Shown: piece by piece, positions 48,801 to 57,968 of the stretch
Numbering within the stretch: position 1 is the stretch's first letter
Layout of the letters: each line of letters begins with the position of its first letter
Origin: Lindgomyces ingoldianus
Taxonomy: Eukaryota; Ascomycota; Dothideomycetes; Pleosporales; Lindgomycetaceae
DNA: 64,000 nucleotides
Assembly (NCBI RefSeq): GCF_010093535.1
Contig: NW_022985168.1
Coordinates: forward strand, 1,627,128-1,691,127
Reading direction: 5' to 3'
Position numbers and translations under genes: made by a program
The notes under the pieces: model-generated
Told to the model about the DNA's origin: nothing
Database searches by the model: none
Seen by the model: the letters and a program-made list of their open reading frames with translations, nothing else

Positions 48801-50847
48801 TACTATTTTAACTTTAAACTACTAATACTTATAAAAGCTAATGCCTTAAACTACATAGTAGTAGAAGTTTTTTTCTAGACTAAGCTAGATAAGACTATTA
48901 GGCCTATTACATACTTCTTAAAAAGAATAAGTCTTGTAGAAAGTAATTATAAAATCTATAATAAAAAATTACTTGCTATAGTACACTATTTTAAATAATA
49001 GCAACCTAAACTAGAAAGTGCAGCGCATCTAATATAGGTCCTATCTAACTATAAGAACTTGTAGTACTTTGCAACTATAAAATAACTTAGCTACTAATAA
49101 GCCTATTAGTTTAAATACCTATCTTATTTTAATTTTAAGATTACTTATTATCTTAGTTAAAATAAAGGGAAACTAAATGCCTTTATAAAGTAATCCTAAA
49201 ATGTCTCTACTTAAGAAGAAGTATAAAAGGCTTAATACTAAACTTTACTTTAATTTAAGCTATTTTTAGACCTTAACTTAAATAAAATAAATTAAATAAT
49301 TAATTAAATTATTACTAATAAGTATTTAAATAATAAATTTATTTAAGAAACTTTAGACTTACTCTAAAATAGCGCTAGTTAGTTAAAGAAGGTAACACTA
49401 GCTAACTATAAAAACTAAAATAGTAAGCTATATTACTATAACTAACTTATAATCTCTAATTCTAATAAACTAAAAATTAAACTACTTTAAATTATATATA
49501 ACTTGCCTATTAGAGAACACCTAGGCAGAGGAAAGACTCTTAACCTACTACAGAGAGAGTACTACTAGCCCTGCATGTTCTATACTGTACGCTAATACAT
49601 ATTATGTTACTATACTTGCTATAAAGTAAAGGCTTCTTAAAAAAGGTATAATAGCCTACTTAAACTGCTCTTAATCTCTAAATAAGCTTAAAAAGATATA
49701 TTAATTAATTTTATTATAAACTTACTTTTATTTAAAAAGTATATAAATATTATAGTAGTTGTTAATTACTTAACTAAGTATTAACACTTAATACTATGTT
49801 CTTTTATAACTGCCTCTAATATAGCCTAGTTATTTTACTAATACATATAAGTTTACTATAGCCTGCTTAACATAATTATATTAGATAAAGGTACACAGTT
49901 TATCTTAGCTTTTTAAGACAAACTCTATAAATAGCTCTAAATTATCCTCTATTTATCTACAGCTTTTTACCTAAAGACTAATAGCTAGACTAAGAACATA
50001 AACACTATAATAAAATAAGTTTTATAAGCATATATAAACTACTAGTAAAATAACTAGGTAAAATAGTTAGCTATAGTATAGTTTAAAGCTAATAACATAA
50101 CATCTAAATTAACATAAGTATCCTTGTTTTTAGCAAACTATAGATACTACCCTTAAATAAAATTTAAACTACTTATAAATACCCCCTAACTAACTTATTA
50201 ATTTATATAAGTAATAAATGTAAATAAACTTATTAATAAAATTTAAAATATATTTAAATATATTTATAAAAAGCTTATATAAGCTTAAGCTTTTTAATAA
50301 AAGTACATAAACTAATTCTAAACTTCTGCCCCTGTGTATGCAGCTAGTAAGAAGGTTTAGCTAGACACTAAAAATATCTAAATAAACTAATAATTAAAGA
50401 AACTTAATTAAAAGAACTTTAGCCTCTTTATAGTAGCCTATATAGTCTTATTATATACTTACTAATTAATCTTACCTAACAGCATAAAGATACACCCTGT
50501 GTTCTATGTATTATTGCTGCGCTAAGTAGCCTCTAAATCTAACTATTTACCTAGACAGCTAAACTTACTACTTAAACCTATTATTATAAATAATAAACTA
50601 GAATATGTTATAAAAGATGTTAAATAAATCTAGTTTAATAAGAAGAAATATATCTATAAATACTTTATAAAATAAACTAGATATAACAAACTGTTATAAG
50701 AACCTATAGAAGCCTTATAAGAGAACTCTATAGTAACCTAATTTTACACTTAATACTTATTTAAACTAAACCTATACTCTAATAAAAATAACTTAATGCT
50801 AGAACTACTAATGTAAAAGATTTTCTTCCTAATAAAGAGGGGGGTAC

Positions 50848-51165
50848 TGTTATAGTATCCTCCCTAGATCCTAGACATAACTATATTAGACGTGTACTAG
50901 AGTATTATTAGTGCATGTCTAACATAAACACAACATAACATAGACATAAACTTAAGAATAAACTACCTTAACACTAACTAAACTTAGAATAGGCTTAATT
51001 TATACCTAAAGTGCTTAGACTTTTAAGCTAAGTATTTAATTACTAATTTCTTTCTAAACCTTCCTGTTCCTTACACAACGTCTTATACCTACTATGATAC
51101 CTCACGTAGTAATTAAACTAGACCTCTGTGAAGCTCTATAACCTTACTCGTGCACAATCGTGACA
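50848..51165 (+). repeat. 3' LTR of the 45501-51165 gypsy
   Basis: 318 bp, TGTTATAGTATCC to CAATCGTGACA, followed by CCTAC. Confidence 0.92.
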
Positions 51166-51236
51166 CCTACTATCCTATCTTTACAATTCCTAGGTTATTA
51201 AGTCTCCACGTACTCCCATATGCCTCTAAGTGGATT

Positions 51237-51458
51237 TGTGAAGCTATGTGAGGCACTAGAGGCATGAGGAACTGCATTGAATGTATTGCTAGAGGAGTCC
51301 TTTGTAGGAGTCTACATATATGCGAAATAAGTAGGTGAGTCTTGGCAACAGACCATGCTGAGATGCATACGACTATGATAACAACGCATCCGTCCATAGT
51401 GACAACGCATCCGATCATGGTGACGTCGCACCCGACTATCGTGTGACTACTGCAAACA
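51237..51458 (+). mobile_element. Solo LTR, 222 bp, with 21-bp internal repeats
   Basis: TGTGAAGC...TGCAAACA flanked by GGATT (51232-51236, 51459-51463). It contains about three imperfect 21-bp repeats (GTGACAACGCATCCGATCAT type, about 51370-51440). Free of RIP, so one of the youngest insertions. The minus-strand frame 51170-51418 is within it. Confidence 0.8.
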
Positions 51459-51583
51459 GGATTCCTACCGCATTCGGATCCATTGCCTTCCCTGCGCCGT
51501 TACAGTCACCCTCTTTCACCTCGTCACCACTTTTCTCAGCTGTAGTACCACGTGACCGCGTCACAAAGTAAGTAACGTAACAT

Positions 51584-51915
51584 ACAGCTACTAGCTAAGA
51601 GGAAAATCCTTATACATATAGCTTAAGTATGTACTTAATAATTACCTACTTTTTATTATTATCTAGCCTTTATAAGTTAGCTATAGAATTAGCTTATAAA
51701 GATTATCTAGTATGTTAGTTATTTATTATTTTTTAAAAGACTTTATACATAGCTGCAGCATGTTTAAAAGCCTAATGTGTAAGCTATATCTAACATTCTT
51801 TTAGCATGTCTAAGTAGTGTTGTTAGAAATTTATTAGTGTAAAAAAAGCAGTTTAGTAGGATCTTAGTAAAGGTAAGCAACTTAGGTGTGTGAGCAACTC
51901 GCCCGTGGTATACGT
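51584..51915 (-). mobile_element. Fot1-like element fragment, copy 3 (right end)
   Basis: Matches about the last 355 bp of copy 1 (8508-8863), including the CENP-B motif region and the inverted end GAGCAACTCGCCCGTGG, followed by TA at 51916-51917. A deletion near 51758 and loss of the left three quarters make it a remnant. Confidence 0.8.
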
Positions 51916-52029
51916 TATATTAAATAATGCCACAAGGCAGAACTAAGAGGAATTTAGATATTGAGCAAGACTTAGGTGTATCTTGTGATAGAACCTATAA
52001 CTACTGCTAGCTTAGAAACTACAGAATAT

Positions 52030-53498
52030 CTATTCTTGTTGAGGTCCAACGGCTAATAGAAGAGTTTTTACTTCTTGAACCAGGTCTTCTCTAGAGACAA
52101 GTTGGCCTCGATCCTTCTGAACCGTTTCCTGGTCACTGGCTCGCATAACCTTTAACCTAACTTGACCGGCTGCTAATTCGTCCTGGCCAAGTATGACAGT
52201 AAGGGGTACGCATTCGGAATCATTGAACTGCTGCATCAGCTTGGGCTTCACCTTGGCGGCAAACTCGGACCGGATTCCGGCGTCCCAGAGTTGGCGTGCC
52301 ACCGCCATACGCTCGAGAAGAAGCCCATCGTAGTCCTTGCCGCCAGCTGCCACAATGTATACATCGGCCTCGTGGGTTAGCTCAGAAGAACTCTTATTCT
52401 GTCGTGCGTCCAAAAGAGTAAAGATACGATCAACTCCAAAGGATATGCCGACACATGGGATGGGATGCTTGCTGTACATACCCACTAGACCGTCGTAGCG
52501 CCCGCCCGCGGCAATACTGCCAACCTGACTGGGCTGATTTTTGCCCGTAAGGATAACCTCGTATATCGGGCCGGAGTAATAATCCAGGCCTCGAGCAAGC
52601 GAAAGGTCAAATGAAATCTTGTCGGCGACACCCATAACCTCTAAGTACGTGACCAAAAGATCCATATCATCTAGCCCTGCTTTCACATTTTTGTTCCCGC
52701 AAAGTTCTGAATCCGACTTGAGAATCTGGATCATTTCGCGTATGCCGCCGCTGCGCCTCACATATTCGCCAATTCGGTCCGCGACTTCGTCCGAAAGACC
52801 TTTCTCCTCAACCATTTCCTTCTTGACGTCGGCCCATATCGCCTTGTCAAGTTTGTCCACTGCAGAGCTGACAAGGCGTATCTTTTCCTCGGGAACGCCG
52901 GCAACCGCAAAAAGGCCGTCTAGGATCTGCCTGTGGTTTAATTTTATCGCGATGTCTAGTTGGAGGGCATCGAAGACCTCAACAATGACGCGCAGGATCT
53001 CAGCATCGGGGATCATCGGGTCGTAATCGCCAGCAATGTCGAAGTCGCACTGATAGAACTCTCGAAATCTACCCCGGGATATCGCAGGCTGATCTCGCCG
53101 GTAGACCTTAGCGATCTGGTAGCGTTTGATCCGTTTAACATTTCTGTGCATAGCCAGCCACCTAGCAAAAGGAACGGTTAGATCGTATCGTAAGGAGCAG
53201 AGCTCGCCACCCTGGTCCTCCAGGTTGTATATAAGACGCGAATCTTCGCCATATTTTCCTGTGAGAACGTCTCTGAGTTCAAAGACGGGCGTATCCAAAG
53301 GAATGCCGCCGTGGCACCTGAAAACACCGCTGATCGTCTGGCTGTCGATGATTTAGCGGGGGAGCTAATGACACGGATCCACAGCACGTACAAGATATGT
53401 TCACGCAGGAGCGCATCTCGGCCAACCCAATCGCGAGTACCTTTGGGCGTCTTAAGGGGAACGCCTGGACGAGATGGCGGAGGGTTATTAGTTGTCAT
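52030..53498 (-). CDS. Histidyl-tRNA synthetase (class II), one 50-bp intron
   Basis: Charges tRNA-His with histidine in the cytosol. Exon 1 is 53392-53498, intron 53342-53391 (GTACGT..CAG), exon 2 52030-53341, giving 472 residues. Splicing joins REHI to FQTISGVFRCHGG and restores the family's continuous motif 1 region. Landmarks: TPKGTRDW at 17-24, YDLTVPFARW 88-97, motif 2 ending in FREFYQCDFD (about 128-137), the histidine-specific LARGLDYYSG 284-293, GGRYDGL 315-321 and motif 3 GISFGVDRIF 334-343, then an anticodon-binding domain from about 360. No mitochondrial presequence precedes Met1. The upstream frame stays open to a stop near 53610 but has no ATG, so a mitochondrial isoform would need a non-AUG start or another exon. 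Undamaged by RIP despite flanking repeats. Confidence 0.95.
53342..53391 (-). other. Intron of the histidyl-tRNA synthetase gene
   Basis: 50 bp, GTACGT donor, GACAG acceptor, phase 2, with a CTAAA branch-like motif 15 bp before the acceptor. Translation across it is interrupted, while removal gives the conserved family sequence. Confidence 0.85.
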
Positions 53499-53617
53499 AT
53501 TGCTGTTCAGAGGCAGGGCGGGGAGAAGGATGGTTGTAGAGAGTGTAACAAGACAAGGTTGTGAAGGGACAGAGATCCAAAGGGAGAGGGTGAGTGCAAT
53601 TGGAATGAGCCCCTACT

Positions 53618-53624
53618 TGACTCA
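53618..53624 (-). promoter_or_regulatory. Gcn4/CpcA-type amino-acid control site (TGACTCA)
   Basis: An exact TGACTCA palindrome 120 bp upstream of the synthetase ATG. This is the binding core of yeast Gcn4 and its ascomycete orthologues (Cpc1/CpcA), which induce aminoacyl-tRNA synthetase and histidine-pathway genes on amino-acid starvation. Function here is inferred from sequence and position. Confidence 0.65.
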
Positions 53625-53849
53625 TCGCAAGACTTTTTGGGGGGCCAATGGCTTCGGGCTCTCTATTTGCTGGATTCTTGGCAATGCCAAGTAACCACTT
53701 TTCCCTCTCAAATTTTATAGAGATTCAGGTAACTGCGCATATCGCCTTATACACTCTACCTAATGGGAGAAGGGGGTTGCATAGTAAGTGAGGCTTTTTA
53801 ATAGGCTCTATTAGCCTCATCTTACTAATTTTTAGAGTAGTTACTGCTA

Positions 53850-56555
53850 CTAAATTTAATCAGCCGACGCACGGTCTCGCCTAACGCACGCACACACCAG
53901 ATTTTGCTAATTTTTGACATTATTGCAACTCCACTAATATAGACTGTATTAAGAACGCGCTAGCATATTTAAAATTGCTAAAACTAAAAGAATTAATTAA
54001 TATTACTATAATAGCTAAAAAGTATAGTGTTAAAAGGACTAGGCTATTAAAGCATTAGTAAGGCGTTTAGAGCTCTTATGTAGAGCAGTATAAAAACTAA
54101 CAACTACTTAATAAGCAATAAAAAAAAGAGCTTATAAAGTATATTAAGCAGCTTTATAAGCATAGCCTACTACTTATAAGGTAATAGCTATGTAATTTTA
54201 CTTTAGAACTTTGTAGTAGAGAAGTAGAAAAAGTTTAGCCTAATTACTTTCTTTAATAGCATTAAATCTTCTTAGTTACTTACTAGACCTTTAGCCTAAA
54301 TTAAGATAAAAAGTAAGCTAATTTAGCCTTTAAATATAAGCTCTATTTTAAGCTACTACAGTAGAAGATTTAGGAGTATAAGATAGAGCTACAGCATATG
54401 TATAATATAAATAAGAAAGGCTTTTTTATTAGTGTACTATTAAAAACAAAGCAGATCTTCTTTAGGTAGAGATATAAAAAAGGTGGCCTTAAGTAAGCTA
54501 TATAAGACAGTAATTATAAGTAGATAACTTATATAGCTTGTATTTACGCTAATAGCTTTACGCTCTCTCTAGGCCTTATCTACTAAGCTAGCACTAGTAA
54601 CATCTAAGATAGCTAGTTATAAGATTTTAACTTAGTAGTATATAAGTGCTTTTTTACCTTATCTTTTAGTAGCTAGATAAATAATAATTTAGGCTTACAC
54701 TAGCTTAAACAGCTGTTTAATAAACAGATAAAAAAAGCTTATTAGGTGTACAGGCTATTAATTCTAGATAGCTATAGATTTTACATTTTTATAAAGTTTA
54801 TTAACTACTGCAACTAAAACAGAATTTTACTAGCTATCTATCTACTTTATTTAACCTATACACTACAGCTTCTTAACATTAGCCTGTTTAAGCTACTAGT
54901 AATAGCTTATTTAAATAAACTAGCTAGTTTTATATATAAATTAATAAAGTTTATAGCTATTATAAAGTTGTTACAATCCTTGCTCTAGGGGAGCACTCAA
55001 GTCTGATGATATTCCTAGGGGGGAAGTAGGACGAGTGGTAGGGGCCAACCGGTAGGGTGTACAGTCCTACGTACAGGCTATTGAGCTAATGGAGGGAGGT
55101 AGGGAGACCGGATCGTGGTTTGCCCTTAATGCGGCAGTAGGGAGGCCGGGTCAAACGGTCCTATAGGACAGGGTTGGAGGTATATATAGTGCAAGATATA
55201 TAAATAGTATTACAGCTCCTTAGAAAGCTAAATGCTACTTAGTCTATGTAATAAATAAACTAAATGTTAAACACACCTTCTAAAGGTTGTTTAATGTGGA
55301 AACTATATACATGTGCCAGGGCGCTAAGGGGAGCTGGTTGGAGTCCATGGGAGCCCGCCAAGGAGAGCTCCCATGAGCTCCCCTGGGCTCCCATCGGTAC
55401 GCGGCCCGCCTCCTCATTGGACGACGCATTCCTCCATGACTGCGGGCAGGTGCGCTGCCCCCGCGTCCTCCGATTGGTCTGTAAGCGAGCCCTGTCCCAA
55501 TCCAGCTAGATTGTGGAGCACTGCTGGTGGAGTTACGCCGGTCCAACCATAGACTGTAACAAAAGTAAGACTTCTTTTACCTATTTAATAAAGCCTAGTA
55601 GACTTTATTTACTAAGAAGAATATACTCTCTAGCTTTAAAGCCTATAGCCTAGCGCTATTTAACTCTAAGAAAGTTCTTACTTAATTTAGTACTACTAGT
55701 ACTAGTAGACCTTCTTCTAGTAAGAGCTCTTAGTTAGCTCTTACTGCTTAAGATTAGAGACACATAGACAAGCTTTTATATAAGGTAGTTAGTAATATCT
55801 ACAACTAACAGGCTAGCAGCTTAGTAATACTATACACAGTTTCTTAGTATAGGTTATAACTCTCTAAATAGAGAATTAAGGCCTTATAAAAGCTCTAGTT
55901 AATAAAAAGAAAAAGTAAAAGTGTAGTAAACTTTTTCTACTTATAGCTCTTAAGCAGTACTATAGTAGGGCTGTATTTTATAGTCCTAAAAAGGTTTAAC
56001 AAGCATGTAATTAATAAGCTAAGAAAGAAGCTACTATAAAGCTTTTATGTTAATAAAAAGATAAAAAAACTAAGTGTAAAAAGGCTAAAAAGTGTAAAAA
56101 AGCTTATATAGCTAAGAAAAGAAAGCATATAAAAGCAGCTACTAAGGACGCTTAACTATAAAAGGCTAAAAAAAAAAAGCTTTAGAAAAAAAAAAAGCAA
56201 CTAGCTAAAAAAGCTAACTGCTAACTCTAAAGTAACATTAAAACTTCTAGAAAAGCTAGAAAGACTACACAGCCTATAGCTAGTAGGCTAGAGTAAGTAG
56301 TTAAGAATTAATTAATTGTTAAAGTAGTAGAGCTGCTATGCAAGCAAAATTGCAGAGGCAGAGCTATTAAGCTTCCTGCACGCTTCTGTGACTAGCTAGT
56401 AGCCTTAAATTAATTGCTGTAATTAGCTTCCTAATCTACTAAAAAACTAGGCCTATATTCCATTTATATATTGCCCTAGAGCTTTAAGTCGCGGTGCCGT
56501 TGTACGGCAAATTCCGTGCGTCAGGCGAGACCGTGCGTCGGCTGATTAAATTTAG
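53850..56555 (+). mobile_element. Pogo/Fot1-type DNA transposon, RIP-degraded, with a solo LTR inside
   Basis: Inverted ends CTAAATTTAATCAGCCGACG (about 45 bp) flanked by TA (53848-53849, 56556-56557). The transposase reads on the plus strand: a helix-turn-helix with AKKYSVKRTRL (about 54010-54045), CENP-B region (54090-54240), a YNINKKGF stretch for the first acidic motif (about 54400-54430), then the DDE end interrupted by the solo LTR and resuming at 55567. A Lys-rich tail follows (about 56040-56230). Without the LTR it is about 2.1 kb, longer than the other pogo-type elements here. Confidence 0.82.
54969..55561 (-). mobile_element. Solo LTR, 593 bp, minus orientation
   Basis: Reverse complement of the 20537-21130 family, flanked by AAAGT (54964-54968, 55562-55566). 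GC-normal upstream half, with strong hairpin-forming AGCTCCCATG/CATGGGAGC repeats near 55340-55395. Frames at 55264-55509 and 55280-55546 lie inside it and are not genes. Confidence 0.9.
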
Positions 56556-56557
56556 TA

Positions 56558-57266
56558 ATTGTACCCTAAATTGCTTATCCCTATTGTCAACGCAAACAGA
56601 TGGCTGGGAATGCTCCTGCTACTTGCTAATTAACTTGTAACAAATAAGGGAGTAACAATTATAGTATTGCTGCCTTTAATAAGCGCACTGCAAGTACTCC
56701 AGCACCAGCTCCACGCGGTAGGAGTGCTGCGCGCGATGGAAGAGCTGGTAGAGTTGCTTAAGGTAGCGTACACGCTGTTTTAACTATGGCTCCTCCTAAA
56801 GCATCTACACCACTTCATCTCGTCCTAGTACATCCAACCATGCGCGACAAGCTCACCAAATAGAGCCTCCCAGTCTGCTAGGGTGAGCCTAGGAGGACGC
56901 CCTAATTAACGCGTTCTTAGGTGCGTAATAGTACTATATTTCATAAGACATTCATAGGTGTTGTATACAGTAGAGCAGCTTGCGCGCGAACAGATAATAA
57001 CCTCTAGGATAGAGGCGCTAAGCACAAGAAGATAATACACAATAGAACAACTATAAGCAGTCTTCTAGCTGCGTTTTAAGTAGGAGGAGGCTAGTAGTAA
57101 GGCCTCTAGATTAAGAATGCGCGCTTCTATAAAACACATCGCTTAGAGGGCCTGCAAGAGGACTGCAGCTAGATCTATGATCTATTACTCTATTAAATTT
57201 GTAAGTTAGGCTCTATCTATACATACAAAAAGCTTCACTTACAATAAAACGCGTTGTGGTTGATTA
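56558..57266. other. Interior of the 87-bp-repeat element, moderately mutated
   Basis: Less AT-rich than its surroundings. A plus-strand stretch near 56670-56800 would encode Pro/Arg/Gly-rich sequence reminiscent of an AT-hook, but stops follow and I recognise no transposase motif. Confidence 0.4.
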
Positions 57267-57380
57267 TATAGGGCGGTGTGCGCAGTTACCTGGATCTCTA
57301 TGAGATTTGTGAGGGAAAAGTGGTTACTTGGCATTGCCAAGAATCCAGCAAATTTCGCACACGACAAGTGTTCTACCAGT

Positions 57381-57428
57381 CACCCAGCCACACCATTCAC
57401 CCAGCCACACCATTCACCCAGCCACGCC
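57381..57428. repeat. 17-bp minisatellite
   Basis: CACCCAGCCACACCATT twice in perfect tandem (57381-57397, 57398-57414) plus a third partial unit (57415-57428). Confidence 0.9.
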
Positions 57429-57968
57429 GGCTATCCGACCACGAAACCCCCAAAATTTACAAAAGTTGAACCTTGATATCTTAACAACAGCTTCATAATA
57501 AATTCTAAAGTCGTAGTAGGGTTAGTCCCCTGTGCGTAATTTAAACCTCTTATTTGATTTTAAAAGTAATCCATCAAGTAGTTCTAGAGATATAAGAATT
57601 GTGTTTAAATTCAGGAGACTACAAACTTAATATCGTAATAACGGCTGGACGTAATATTCTAGAAACTTTGTGTGAGTCTTAGAATATGGCCACCTAAGAA
57701 TTGTAGAGAAACCGTAGCTAGGACATTAGGGTGCAACTTTCCTGATCTTTGGTGGTTTTTGGGTTGGCTGGATGACTGGTGTTGGCGGATGACTGGCGGA
57801 ACATGTTCAGGGCTCAAATTAAAGTTTCACGACAAGCCAGCCAAGCCCTTTCAGCCCTACCGACTCACAAACTGAGACAAACCTCGGTAAGACTTTCGTA
57901 ACACTTGATCTCCCGTCTCTTCAACCCACGGTGCGACTCACCTCAACTTAGAAACACCGGCTCTCTCA
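57429..57968. other. Upstream region of the HTD2-like gene
   Basis: GC-normal, no repeats recognised. Short frames 57672-57875 and 57905-58099 show no family features. Presumed promoter and 5' leader. Confidence 0.5.

Larger units (their letters stand above)
45501..51165 (+). mobile_element. Complete Ty3/gypsy chromovirus, second copy of the 318-bp-LTR family
   Basis: LTRs 45501-45818 and 50848-51165, both 318 bp, flanked by CCTAC (45496-45500, 51166-51170), with polypurine tract AAAGAGGGGGG before the 3' LTR. Domain order is as in 37448-43112: reverse transcriptase VMPFSLANTP near 48300, integrase near 49690-49780, chromodomain near 50480-50720. Nearly colinear with the other copy, the two differing chiefly by transitions; both are inactivated by stops. 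Confidence 0.92.
45315..51504 (+). repeat. LTR split by a complete gypsy and a solo LTR
   Basis: Pieces 45315-45500, 51171-51236 and 51464-51504 make a 293-bp LTR that starts TGTAAGGCC and ends CTGCGCCGTTACA. Its 3' third matches the LTR at 19918-20224, but its 5' part (with a TATATAAGC box near 45391) does not. It is little mutated compared with the gypsy inside it. Confidence 0.7.
53665..57353. mobile_element. Element with 87-bp terminal inverted repeats between the two housekeeping genes
   Basis: 53665-53751 and 57267-57353 are inverted copies differing at about ten sites, starting ATTTGCTGGATTCTTGGC and including the palindrome TTGGCAATGCCAA. Without the nested pogo element the shell is about 980 bp. 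No convincing target duplication was found. The left repeat begins only 41 bp beyond the TGACTCA site of the synthetase promoter. Confidence 0.6.

Noticed and set aside
51170..51418. 82-codon minus frame
   Set aside because: Spans an LTR remnant and the 222-bp solo LTR; frame contains the 21-bp repeats.
52619..53356. Three plus-strand frames
   Set aside because: Antisense shadows of histidyl-tRNA synthetase exon 2.
53178..53498. 106-codon minus frame taken as a separate small protein
   Set aside because: Its first 35 residues are exon 1 of the synthetase; the rest is intron and out-of-frame exon 2.
57276..57476. Two short plus-strand frames over the inverted repeat and minisatellite
   Set aside because: Tandem repeat and transposon end; no protein-like features.
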